From Syntrophobacteraceae bacterium (GTDB taxonomy: Bacteria > Desulfobacterota > Syntrophobacteria > Syntrophobacterales > Syntrophobacteraceae), in the NCBI GenBank assembly GCA_031292215.1, contig JARLHO010000068.1, positions 18,654 to 82,653 on the forward strand: a stretch of DNA of 64,000 nucleotides, read 5' to 3'. This document shows positions 46,289-55,137 of the stretch, piece after piece. The first letter of the stretch is position 1, and the number at the start of each line of letters is the position of its first letter. The notes below the pieces were generated by a model. That model made no database searches and had not been told where the DNA came from. It saw only the letters and a program-made list of their open reading frames with translations. Position numbers and translations under genes: made by a program.

Positions 46289-48757
46289 ATGGACGTCTCT
46301 GTAAACCCCGAGCTTCACCTGGCCAAAGATTTTGTGGAGTACACCGACCGAAATGTTTTCCTTACGGGTAAGGCGGGCACGGGCAAGACCACCTTTCTCC
46401 ACAACCTCAAAAAGAGCACCCACAAACGAATGATCGTAGCCGCCCCAACGGGTGTGGCGGCCATAAACGCCGGCGGGGTCACTCTCCATTCGTTTTTTCA
46501 GTTGCCTTTCGGTCCCTGCGTGCCGGGCAGCGGGCCTTTAGGTGGCCCCAACCACTACAGGTTCAGCCGGGAGAAGACAAATGTTGTAAGAAACCTCGAT
46601 CTCCTGGTGATTGACGAGATCAGCATGGTGCGGGCCGATTTATTGGACGGAGTCGACGGGGTCCTCAGGCGCTGCCGGCGAAGCGAGCTGCCCTTTGGCG
46701 GGGTCCAGCTCCTCATGATCGGAGATCTCCAGCAGTTGTCCCCGGTCGTTAAGGAAGATGAGCAGGCCGTCCTGGGGAAGTTCTATGATTCTTTTTACTT
46801 TTTCGGCTGCCGCGCACTTAGCCTCGAAGAGCTTGTGGTGATCGAGCTAAAACACATATACCGCCAGTCCGACACTCGCTTTATAGAGCTGTTGAACCGG
46901 GTGCGCGATAATCGACTAGATGAGGCCGTGCTGCAAAAACTTAACAGCCGCTACCGGGTGGACTTTGCGCCCGAGGATCACGAGGGTTGCATAACTCTTA
47001 GTACTCACAACAGAAGCGCAGATGCCATAAACGCATCAAAACTCAAAAGTTTGCCGGATAAAGCTCATGTATTCCCTGCGACAATCGAGGGGGATTTTCC
47101 GGAATACTCGTATCCGACCTTGAACTCGCTAACCCTTAAAAAGGGCGCCCAGGTGATGTTTGTAAAAAACGATCCTTCGCCCGAAAAACTCTATTTCAAC
47201 GGTAAGATCGGAAAGATCACCCGGATAGGGGAGGGGAGGGTTTCCGTCAAATGCCCCGGCGAGGACCGGGAGATCACCGCGGAGCCGGCCAACTGGGAAA
47301 ACATCAAATATCGGGTCGAGCCCGCCACCGGGGAAATCACCCGGGAAAAGGTCGGAAGCTTTGAACAGCTCCCCCTGAAGCCCGCCTGGGCAATCACCAT
47401 CCACAAAAGCCAGGGGCTTACCTTTGAGCGGGCCGTAATCGACGCCGGGGCAGCTTTTGCCCACGGCCAGGTCTACGTTGCCCTTAGTCGCTGCAAAACC
47501 TTCGAAGGGCTGGTGTTGAGCTCTCCCATTCCAGCTCATGCGGTAAAGACCGACCAGGCCGTGTCCCTTTTTATCGACAAGACTTCCGGTGACCCGCCTT
47601 CCATGGAAAAGCTCGCAACCGCCAAAGTCTTTTATCAACAACGGTTGCTCGCCGAATGCTTTGACTTTTCGCGCCTTCGCGGGTTACTCGGCCGTTTTCT
47701 CCAGGCTATTGGCTCCCATTCGGGCTCGCTCAGGATTACGGGCGCAGGTGACCTGCAGGAACGAAAAGAGAGGGCGGAGGCGCAGGTCTTTGTGGTAAGC
47801 GAAAAGTTCAAACGCCAGCTTGGCGGGCTCTTTGCCGAAGACAAGCTGCCTGAAGCCGACCCGGCCGTAGTGGAGCGCGTGAGCAAGGCAGGGGTCTACT
47901 TTGAGGAAAAACTCGAATCGATTCTTGGCGACTTTCTCACAACCCTGCGCATGGAAACCGACAATAAGGAGATCGCAAAGATCGTAAAGGATGGACTCGA
48001 CCGGCTTAAAAAAGAGACTGCGCTAAAGCTTGCGGCGGTCTCAAGTTGTAAGTCCGGTTTTTCTCCTTCAGCCTACCTGCGCGCCCTGTCCTTGGCCCAA
48101 ATGGAATGTGGAGCCGAGAGGGAAAAAAAGGGTAAAACCACGGTCGAGCATGGCGCCTCCGACGTCGAACACCCGGAACTCTTTACCACGCTAAAGGACT
48201 GGCGTGCCGCAAGGGCCGCCGAAGCCGGGGTCCCCCATTACCAGATTTTGCACCAGAGCGTATTGATCGAGCTCGCGGTTCTCTTGCCGGCCACCCCCGG
48301 GGAGCTAAAGCGCATCCGGGGGATAGGCAAGCGCCTCTTTGAAAAATATGGGAAAGACCTCCTGGAGCTGGTTTCTTCCTACCGGCAAAACCACGAAATA
48401 GCGGCGCCCCCCCGGGCTTTTGCCCTGCCTGCTCCCAAGCCTGCGCCCATAGAGAGCCGGCAGCTTACCTGCGAATTGTTCGATAAGGGGCTGAGCGTCG
48501 ATCAGGTGGCCCGGGAGAGGGGCCTTGCGCCTTCGACCATAGAAGCGCACCTGGCCTCATTAGTGGAAGCCGGCCGGATAGACATCGGAAGGCTTCTTTC
48601 CGAGGAGAAACTAAAGGCCATCGATTCGCAGCTAATGGAGAGAAAAGACAGGCCGCTTGGCGAGATAAAGCAGGCCCTGGGCGAGAACTATTCCTACGGG
48701 GAAATCCGGCTGGTTCAGGCCCATCGAAAACATCTGGCCTGCGGCCCTGTGGCCTGA
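46289..48757 (+). CDS. Pif1/RecD2-like helicase with HRDC and helix-turn-helix tail
   Basis: 822 residues (847 if the ATG at 46214 is used). An N-terminal superfamily 1B helicase core has Walker A GKAGTGKTT, Walker B LLVIDEIS, motif GDLQQLSP and the late motif AITIHKSQGLTFERAVID. A coiled region follows, then an HRDC domain (about 640-715, LKDWRAARAAEAGVP and GIGKRLFEKYG), then a RecQ-style helix-turn-helix (about 735-820, TCELFDKGLSVDQVARERGL). The HRDC and HTH parts are usual in RecQ, so this is a Pif1-like motor with a RecQ-like DNA-binding tail. Probable role in replication fork or G-quadruplex/R-loop processing (inference). Confidence 0.88.
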   Translation: MDVSVNPELHLAKDFVEYTDRNVFLTGKAGTGKTTFLHNLKKSTHKRMIVAAPTGVAAINAGGVTLHSFFQLPFGPCVPGSGPLGGPNHYRFSREKTNVVRNLDLLVIDEISMVRADLLDGVDGVLRRCRRSELPFGGVQLLMIGDLQQLSPVVKEDEQAVLGKFYDSFYFFGCRALSLEELVVIELKHIYRQSDTRFIELLNRVRDNRLDEAVLQKLNSRYRVDFAPEDHEGCITLSTHNRSADAINASKLKSLPDKAHVFPATIEGDFPEYSYPTLNSLTLKKGAQVMFVKNDPSPEKLYFNGKIGKITRIGEGRVSVKCPGEDREITAEPANWENIKYRVEPATGEITREKVGSFEQLPLKPAWAITIHKSQGLTFERAVIDAGAAFAHGQVYVALSRCKTFEGLVLSSPIPAHAVKTDQAVSLFIDKTSGDPPSMEKLATAKVFYQQRLLAECFDFSRLRGLLGRFLQAIGSHSGSLRITGAGDLQERKERAEAQVFVVSEKFKRQLGGLFAEDKLPEADPAVVERVSKAGVYFEEKLESILGDFLTTLRMETDNKEIAKIVKDGLDRLKKETALKLAAVSSCKSGFSPSAYLRALSLAQMECGAEREKKGKTTVEHGASDVEHPELFTTLKDWRAARAAEAGVPHYQILHQSVLIELAVLLPATPGELKRIRGIGKRLFEKYGKDLLELVSSYRQNHEIAAPPRAFALPAPKPAPIESRQLTCELFDKGLSVDQVARERGLAPSTIEAHLASLVEAGRIDIGRLLSEEKLKAIDSQLMERKDRPLGEIKQALGENYSYGEIRLVQAHRKHLACGPVA

Positions 48758-48844
48758 AGAGTCGGCCTATAAGGAGTTTGAAGCGCCGGCGCCCAAGGCT
48801 GCGGTCGCGGTCGCGGGCTGCAAAAGCCTGCGACCGGTAACCCG

Positions 48845-48902
48845 TGGGGGTGCGGCGGGGGGCACAGCTCCCACAGTTCCCCGCAGTTTTTGTCCTTTGC
48901 CT
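48845..48902. repeat. Dispersed GC-rich repeat R2, copy 2
   Basis: GTGGGGGTGCGGCGGGGGG, then CCCACAG..CCCCGCAG and TTTTTGTCCTTTGCCTCTC. Same arrangement as at 12776 and 63408, again just downstream of a plus-strand gene and here between convergent genes. Confidence 0.6.
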
Positions 48903-48905
48903 CTC

Positions 48906-50399
48906 TCATTTGTCTCCGCGCAACACCCGCTTAAGGATTTTACCGGTTGCGCTCTTGGGCAACTGATCGGTTATAAACACCTTCTTGGGCGCCTTGTATG
49001 CGGCCATATTCGCCCTGCAAAACTCGATTATCTCCTTTTCGCCAACCTGTTTTCCTTCCTTTACGACGATGCTGGCATGGACGGTTTCGCCCCGCACCGG
49101 ATCGGCCACTCCATAGACTGCCGCCTCCTGTACCGCCGGGTGCTGGTAGAGCACCTGTTCGACTTCATTGGGATAGACATTGAACCCTGCCGCGTTGATC
49201 ATGTCCTTTACGCGATCTGTAATAAAGAAATATCCCTCCTCATCCATCATCCCGACGTCGCCGGTGCGAAGCCAGCCATTCTGGATCGCTTTCTGCGTGG
49301 CCTCGGGGTTGCCCCAATAGCCCTTCATGACGTTTGGTCCCCGTATGAGTATTTCGCCAACTTCTCCGGGAGCGAGTCGATTGCCATCCAGGTCGCAGAT
49401 CCGCACATCCACGTTTTCGATAGGTCTTCCTATGCTGCCGTGTTTATGACGGTAGTTGTGGTTGTAAGTCGCAAAAGGGGAGCTCTCGGTAAGACCATAT
49501 CCCTCGTAGGTCGCCATGCCGTATTTTTCCCGCCACTGGAGCGCGGTTTCCCTCGGCATCGTCGCGGCTGCCGTAAAGCAGTACCGCAGGCTGGAAATAT
49601 CGTAGCCGGAAGTGTCCATATTGAGGAAATTGATATAAATCGTAGGTACGGCAAAAAACATCGTCACCCGGTGGGCTTCGATTGCATGGAGCACCGGTTC
49701 GGGTTCAAATCTTCTGTGCAAGACGAGCGCGGCGCATTTGGAGTAAGCGCCGTTCATGATGTAATTTTGGCCAAATACGTGAAAAAGAGGCAGGAAAAGC
49801 TGAAGCCGGTCTTCTGGAACCATGCCGGAGTGGTTGGCCGCAGAATTGGAATTGGAAATTATATTTCGGTGCGTTAGCACAGCACCCTTGGGAAATCCCG
49901 TCGTGCCGGAAGTGTAGAGGATTACGGCCGGGTCGTCGGGGTCCATGTCGACCATTTGAAAATCCGTGCTCCCCTTGGCCATTAGTTGGTTTAAGTCCAG
50001 ATCGTTTTCCGCATCTCCTTCCGCGATGATCAAATTTTCAACCGTCGGCAATTCCAGTCTCGGGATTTCGCCGCGCAGGTCGCAAGCGGTAAAGAGGACC
50101 TTGCAGCCCGAGTCGTTTACGATGTACTTTACTTCCCGTGCCTTTGAGGCCGAGCTGATCGATACGGCGATGCCCCCAAGCTTTTCCACCGCATAGTAGG
50201 CGATTACAAAGGCTGGAATGTTTGGCAAAAAAAGGCCCACCCGGTCGCCCTTTTGTACGCCAAGAGCTCTTAGGGCGTTTGCGGCGCGGTTAACCTGGTC
50301 GTTTAGCTCCGAAAATGTGTAGCTCGTGCCTTCGAAAATCAGCGCCGCTTTGTCAGGAAAAAATAAGCTTGCTCCGGTTATATTATTGGCGATGTTCAC
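48906..50399 (-). CDS. Long-chain fatty-acid-type acyl-CoA ligase (AMP-binding)
   Basis: 497 residues, adenylate-forming (ANL) family, making acyl-CoA from acid, ATP and CoA through an acyl-AMP. AMP-binding P-loop ILYTSGTTGFPKGAVLTHRN (about 155-175), GYGLTESSP core motif, the hinge TGDVGMMDEEGYFFITDRVKD cut into its usual A7-A8 order, and the C-terminal PKSATGKILKR with the catalytic Lys. Substrate length cannot be read from the sequence. The start is a GTG at 50399 with GGAG 6 bases upstream; a longer frame to 50522 is not supported. Divergent from a sigma-54 activator that might control it. Confidence 0.92.
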   Translation of the reverse strand: MNIANNITGASLFFPDKAALIFEGTSYTFSELNDQVNRAANALRALGVQKGDRVGLFLPNIPAFVIAYYAVEKLGGIAVSISSASKAREVKYIVNDSGCKVLFTACDLRGEIPRLELPTVENLIIAEGDAENDLDLNQLMAKGSTDFQMVDMDPDDPAVILYTSGTTGFPKGAVLTHRNIISNSNSAANHSGMVPEDRLQLFLPLFHVFGQNYIMNGAYSKCAALVLHRRFEPEPVLHAIEAHRVTMFFAVPTIYINFLNMDTSGYDISSLRYCFTAAATMPRETALQWREKYGMATYEGYGLTESSPFATYNHNYRHKHGSIGRPIENVDVRICDLDGNRLAPGEVGEILIRGPNVMKGYWGNPEATQKAIQNGWLRTGDVGMMDEEGYFFITDRVKDMINAAGFNVYPNEVEQVLYQHPAVQEAAVYGVADPVRGETVHASIVVKEGKQVGEKEIIEFCRANMAAYKAPKKVFITDQLPKSATGKILKRVLRGDK

Positions 50400-50842
50400 T
50401 TTAGACTCCACAGGTTTAATGTTGCGGTTTGTAAGTAAGCTCGCCCCCGCCGGCGTAAAAAAGACTGCCGATAGATGGCCCGGTGCGTTCCTGCAGCCTT
50501 TTTTCACCCCGTGCGGGGGCAATCGCCTCCATCCGGTTGAAATATTTTAAATATCTACCATAGATGACAAATAAGTTAAAAAAGTTCTCGGATAAGGATA
50601 ACCGGCGAACCGGAGAGGAACCCGATCTTCCTGAACTGCGCGTTTTTAGTCCGCATCGACCGTGAGAACCTGAATTTACGATAATAAGAAATGGTAAACG
50701 GGTCGATTTTGGAATGAGCACGGATCGTGCCGGGCCAAAATCTTAGTCCGAAAGCCAAACCGCGCCCGTTGCACAGCGGTCAAGTTGTCACAGGCGACAA
50801 ATTAGTTGCTAAATCCGTCACATCTGAGATAAACGGTCAAAT
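50400..50842. promoter_or_regulatory. Control region between acyl-CoA ligase and sigma-54 activator
   Basis: About 440 bases without a gene. A TTGTC-N6-GACAA inverted repeat lies at 50785-50800, 43 bases before the activator start, and could be an operator for self-control. No certain promoter. Confidence 0.4.
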
Positions 50843-52453
50843 ATGGCAACTACGGCAAAACCACCCATCGATCAAAACGATTTTTTCCGCGAGGTCAGTA
50901 TCCGGATCTGCGGCAGTCTGGAAATCGATAAGGCCCTCTGGAGCTGTTTTCTTTTTGTCCGCGAGGTCATGCCCTTAGACGAAATGTATATGGCGGTCTA
51001 CGATCCAAGGCTTGGCTCCATGAAAATCGTAGCGGTTGCAGATGCCAAAGGGGGAAGGAATTGCTCCCATGATACGCTGCTTCCCCCTGTTTTACGGCTC
51101 GAACTGGAGGGCGCCCGCTGGTATCCAAGAGTTAGAAACGTCGATACGAATAATGATCCCATCTGCAATCATGTCGCCCGCAGCAGGGGCTGGAACATGT
51201 CTTCGCTTCTGGTTAACCGGCTCCTTTTGGAAGATAAATACGTGGGCGCTTTCGTGGCCAGGGCCGAAGGCAAAAAACGATATAGCGAAAATCATTGCGC
51301 ATTATGGGGCTCGGTAAATGAGACGGCCGCCATTGCGCTTGCCAATCATCAAAAATACCGGGAACTCTCAACGCTAAAGGATGTGCTGGCCGATGAAAAG
51401 TACTACCTGCAAAACGAACTGAAAAAATTTCGCCGCCAGGAAGTCGTGGGGGCAGACCTTGGCCTTCGAGCGATAATGGAAAGGGTGCGAATGGTCGCCC
51501 CTTACACCAGTCCGGTTCTAATCTCGGGGGAAACGGGAACCGGCAAGGAATTCATCGCTAATGCCATCCATGATCTTTCGCCGCGAAGCGGCGAGCCTTT
51601 AATTAAACTCAATTGCGGCGCAATACCCGAGAGCCTTATCGATTCCGAGCTTTTCGGCCACGAGAAGGGGGCTTTTACGGGAGCATGCACCACAAAGAGG
51701 GGGCGCTTCGAGCGCGCGCAGGGGGGGACGATTTTTCTAGACGAGGTCTCGGAATTACCCCCTGCCGCACAGGTGAGGTTCCTTCGCGTTTTGCAGGAAA
51801 AGGAGTTCGAGCGGGTTGGCGGAACGGTCACCATAAAGGGGGATGTCCGCGTGATATCGGCTACCAATTGCAATCTAAACGATCTCGTGGCAAAAGGGAA
51901 ATTCCGGGAAGACCTCTATTTTCGTCTGAACGTATTTCCCGTTTGTCTGCCTCCGCTTCGAGAGCGCATGGACGACTTGCCTGTTTTGCTCGATCACTTC
52001 ATCGAAAAAAAGTGCCGTGAGATGGGATTGCGACATTCGCCCCGGCTGGGGGCCGGCATGATAGATCGTTTGATGGGCCATGATTGGCCGGGAAACGTAA
52101 GAGAGCTCGAAAACGCCGTGGAAAGAGCCATAATCCTGGCCAAAGGCGAGGACCTGGTCTTTTACGATATCGCGGTTCGAGGTTCCTTGAGCTGCGGGGC
52201 CCGTGCAGAAGAAATAGAGGGCGAGCCCCTGGGACTTTCTGAAATCGAGGCGGCCCACATAGTAAAGGTTCTCGATAAGTGCGGGGGCAGGGTGAGCGGC
52301 AAGGGGGGAGCAGCCGAGCTCCTTGGCGTAAACTCCGGAACGCTGAGGCACAGGATGAGGAAGTTGGCCATAGCCTTTGGCAGAAATTATAATACAAACC
52401 CCTCGGATTTCCAGGTTGCAAAACTCCGGCGCGCCACCCAGCCGCCGGAATGA
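50843..52453 (+). CDS. Sigma-54-dependent activator with GAF sensor
   Basis: 536 residues, FhlA/NorR-like layout. A GAF domain (about 10-175) senses an unknown small ligand; a coiled linker; the AAA+ domain (about 198-430) has Walker A GETGTGKE, the sigma-54-contacting GAFTGA loop, Walker B GGTIFLDEV and the arginine finger region REDLYFRLNVFP; the C-terminal Fis-type helix-turn-helix is GGAAELLGVNSGTLRHRMRK. It binds upstream sites and activates RNA polymerase-sigma-54. No receiver domain, so no partner kinase is expected. Target genes are unknown; the divergent acyl-CoA ligase is a candidate. Confidence 0.92.
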   Translation: MATTAKPPIDQNDFFREVSIRICGSLEIDKALWSCFLFVREVMPLDEMYMAVYDPRLGSMKIVAVADAKGGRNCSHDTLLPPVLRLELEGARWYPRVRNVDTNNDPICNHVARSRGWNMSSLLVNRLLLEDKYVGAFVARAEGKKRYSENHCALWGSVNETAAIALANHQKYRELSTLKDVLADEKYYLQNELKKFRRQEVVGADLGLRAIMERVRMVAPYTSPVLISGETGTGKEFIANAIHDLSPRSGEPLIKLNCGAIPESLIDSELFGHEKGAFTGACTTKRGRFERAQGGTIFLDEVSELPPAAQVRFLRVLQEKEFERVGGTVTIKGDVRVISATNCNLNDLVAKGKFREDLYFRLNVFPVCLPPLRERMDDLPVLLDHFIEKKCREMGLRHSPRLGAGMIDRLMGHDWPGNVRELENAVERAIILAKGEDLVFYDIAVRGSLSCGARAEEIEGEPLGLSEIEAAHIVKVLDKCGGRVSGKGGAAELLGVNSGTLRHRMRKLAIAFGRNYNTNPSDFQVAKLRRATQPPE

Positions 52454-52512
52454 GTCGCTCGCAACGCGCCGGTCTGTCCTTTCAGGTGGCCCGCCCCCCG
52501 GGCAAAGGGTCG

Positions 52513-52552
52513 AAAAAAAACGCCCTCCCCGCTCTGCGGGAAGGGCGTTTTT
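52513..52552. terminator. Bidirectional terminator
   Basis: ACGCCCT and CCCGC pair with GCGGG and AGGGCGT; an eight-A run on the left and TTTTT on the right let it stop both the activator (plus) and the small secreted protein gene (minus). Confidence 0.9.
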
Positions 52553-52572
52553 GCCCCCTGTAAATCGCTATC

Positions 52573-52872
52573 TTACCACACTGCGCCCATCACCCGGGGG
52601 GTGTGCAAAGGGCTTTCGTTTGCCGGGCAAGCGACCGGGCTAACGTTTACGTATCCGGTGTAGGCGGGAGCAGAGACGCACGCATAGTTTGCGCCTGCCG
52701 GACCGGCTGCGGTGTTTTCACTGGCCGTCACGCTGTAGCCCGCACCTGCGGAGTTCGCCAGATAGACTGTCCCGTTCGTATTGCCGGGGGAGACCACAGG
52801 AGCCGAGTAAGCGCAGGGAGCTAGAGCTATCGCCATTGCCATTGTCATGAGAATTGCCAGAAGCGGTTTCAT
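52573..52872 (-). CDS. Small secreted protein, unknown function
   Basis: 99 residues: signal peptide (about 1-24, ending AYSA) and a mature part of about 75 residues rich in Ala, Gly, Asn, Ser and Thr, with two cysteines (YACVS and PVACP) that could form a disulfide. A strong AAAGGAG site lies 8 bases before the ATG and a terminator follows, so it is a complete single-gene unit. I do not recognise a family. Probably periplasmic or exported. Confidence 0.7.
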   Translation of the reverse strand: MKPLLAILMTMAMAIALAPCAYSAPVVSPGNTNGTVYLANSAGAGYSVTASENTAAGPAGANYACVSAPAYTGYVNVSPVACPANESPLHTPRVMGAVW

Positions 52873-53185
52873 TTTTTGTCTCCTTTTGTTGGAATATTTT
52901 TACCGTTGCATGTGTGTAAAGCAACTATGATGCCACGTGGCAGCTATTGGGATAAGGGATTTATTATTCAGAAATTACAAGCTGATAGATACGCTCTTTT
53001 TTAAAAAAAGACCCGCGCCTCCTTTGGCCCGTTTCCCGGTTCGAAGGAATAATTCCTGTTTGGCAGGAAATTTATTGTCTAGCGGGAAGCTTTCTCCGGC
53101 TCCCAGGGGATGGGTTTTTCCTTGGGCGAAAGGGAATCTATCTCGCTAGAGAGGTTGGGCGTTTGCCGCGGCCCCCCCCCGAAAG
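52873..53185. other. Noncoding spacer
   Basis: About 310 bases upstream of the small secreted protein gene. AT-rich near 52880-52990, where its promoter probably lies. Nothing else supported. Confidence 0.35.
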
Positions 53186-53612
53186 CTTACAATTACCCAC
53201 ACATACGCCTACTTACCCCTTACCGGAGATTCGCCGGGGGCTTGGCTCGATCGCCCCCCTTTGCAAAAAAGGGGGGTTGGGGGGATTTCAAGTCTGCTCG
53301 TACAGCACGGAGTAAACTCCGTCCCTGTTCTTAAGGCTATCGAGGTCGAAAAACCTGAGTACTGAATAACCCAAAATCTTTTACTCTGCCGATAGAAAAC
53401 CCGATCATTGAGTTGTTTTCGCCTAGCTAAATCGTCGCTCGTTTTTGACCGGATCCTTGCCCCCCGAACTGAAGTGTATTGGACAGTCGTTTCGTTTTTT
53501 CCGGCGCCGGCAGAGTAAATCCCCCCAAGGGGGGCGATCGAGCCAAGCCCCTCCAGGCGCGAGTCATTGCAAAAGGAGGTAGGTGGGCGCATGAGTGGGT
53601 AATTGTAAACCC
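53186..53612. repeat. Dispersed repeat R1, long copy B (inverted) plus short copy E
   Basis: 53186-53455 is the inverted counterpart of 13905-14172 (ACAATTACCCACACATACGC, the GGGGGG hairpin around TTTGCAAAA, CACGGAGTAAACTCCGT, and the AGCGACGATTTAGCTAGGC end). 53512-53612 is a shorter unit ending GTGGGCGCATGAGTGGGT then AATTGT. Weak open reading frames across it are the same decayed frames as in copy A. 53613-53727 shows nothing further. Confidence 0.85.
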
Positions 53613-53727
53613 CGAAAGGGGGGATTACTACGTCAACGGCCAACGCAATCCGGTATAAGCCCGCGAGGCGGCGGCGGAAAAGGGGTAAGCTTTTTTTAGT
53701 CTGCCGGACAAGTTTTCAGGGGGGAGG

Positions 53728-55137
53728 CTATCTCGAAATCTTATGTTTTTGGAGCAGGGCATAAAGACGGGACTGAGACACGCCCGAGATGCGGCATGCC
53801 TCCTTGATGTCCCCCTCGCAAAGGCCGATCAGCTCGGTTAGATAATTTTTTTCCGCCTGGATGGAGGCCGCTTCCCGAAACTCTTGAAGGCTTGGCAGCG
53901 CCTGGTGCGCCTGCCGGTTCAAACCTTCGTCTAAAACCACTTTGTGATTTACCGAGGCCCTGGCCCTTTGCACCCGTATATCGACCGGGAGGTGTTTGGG
54001 AAAAAGTGTGGATTCAAATCTGGCCGCGGCAAGAGCTCGGTCCAGGGTGTTCACCAGTTCTCGTATGTTTCCCGGCCACTGATGGGCCTTAAGTATCTCG
54101 AGAAATTCCGGGGAAAACCCCTTGGGAGTTAACCCGTACTTTTCGCAAAACCGGTCGATGTGGTGCCGGGCAAGCTCCCGGATGTCCTCGGAGCGCTCTC
54201 GAAGCGGGGGCAGTTCGATCACAAAGGATTTTAGCCGGAAGAGGAGATCGTCTCGGAAATGGCCTTCCTGCGCCATCTTATCCATATTCCGATTGGTTGC
54301 CGCAACAAGCCTGAAATCGCTTCCAAGTTCCTTTTTGCTTCCAACGGGGCGAAACCGGTGTTCCTGAAGGACGCGCAGGAAAGATTTCTGAGTCCCGGGG
54401 GGGAGCTCGCCCACCTCGTCTAGAAAAAGCGTTCCAAGGCCGGCTTGCCCGACCAGCCCCTCACTGGCTTTTTCCGCCCCCGTATATGCCCCCTTTTCAT
54501 GGCCGAAAAGTACGCTTTCCACCAGGGTTTCGGGAAGCGCCGCGCAATCGACTACGACAAATGGCCCCTTTGCCCGCGAGCTGTTAGAATGAATGGCGCG
54601 GGCGAAAAGTTCCTTGCCGGTCCCGGTCTCCCCGGTTATCAGCACGCTGGTTTCGCTTGCCGCCGCCTGTGCCAGAAAATCCAGGCAATCCATGAGCTTG
54701 CTGCTAGATCCGATTATCCCGCCGCGCTTTAGCGCAACAATACTTTTTGCGCCTTCCCGCGCACTCTGTTTTTGCTTCCGATACTCCAGGGCCCGCAGCA
54801 GCGGAAGACTCATCTCCCTTGTCGAGCACCCCTTTTCGATGTAGTCCCACGCGCCGCTTTTTATCGCGATTTCGGCCCCGTCCGCATCGCCAAAGCCCGT
54901 GATGATGATAACCTCAGGAGATGAGGGGGAGCTCTGAATGCGGGGCAATGCCTCCAGGCCGTTTCCATCCGGCATGCGCACATCGAGGAACACCACGTCG
55001 ATATGTCCCGAGCGCACCTCTTCGAGGCCCCCGGAGATGCTGTTTGCGCAAACCGGCGTGTGCCCCAGGCGGCCGACCATGCGCGAAAGCGCATAGCACA
55101 TCTCCTCATCGTCATCGATTATCAGAACGCCGGCCAC
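53728..55137 (-). CDS. NtrC-type response regulator
   Basis: 469 residues: receiver domain (1-120; acidic DDDEE, phospho-acceptor Asp in FLDVRMPDG), AAA+ domain (about 145-380; GETGTGKE, sigma-54 loop GAYTGA, GTLFLDEVGELPP) and a Fis-type helix-turn-helix (IKEACRISGVSQSRLYALLQ). It activates sigma-54 promoters when phosphorylated. Its GTG start shares one base with the stop of the upstream hybrid kinase, so the two form a tight two-component operon. Target genes unknown. Confidence 0.94.
   Translation of the reverse strand: MAGVLIIDDDEEMCYALSRMVGRLGHTPVCANSISGGLEEVRSGHIDVVFLDVRMPDGNGLEALPRIQSSPSSPEVIIITGFGDADGAEIAIKSGAWDYIEKGCSTREMSLPLLRALEYRKQKQSAREGAKSIVALKRGGIIGSSSKLMDCLDFLAQAAASETSVLITGETGTGKELFARAIHSNSSRAKGPFVVVDCAALPETLVESVLFGHEKGAYTGAEKASEGLVGQAGLGTLFLDEVGELPPGTQKSFLRVLQEHRFRPVGSKKELGSDFRLVAATNRNMDKMAQEGHFRDDLLFRLKSFVIELPPLRERSEDIRELARHHIDRFCEKYGLTPKGFSPEFLEILKAHQWPGNIRELVNTLDRALAAARFESTLFPKHLPVDIRVQRARASVNHKVVLDEGLNRQAHQALPSLQEFREAASIQAEKNYLTELIGLCEGDIKEACRISGVSQSRLYALLQKHKISR

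Noticed and set aside
53209..53643. 144-codon minus-strand frame across repeat R1 copy B
   Set aside because: Lies wholly in a noncoding repeat whose other copies break the frame.
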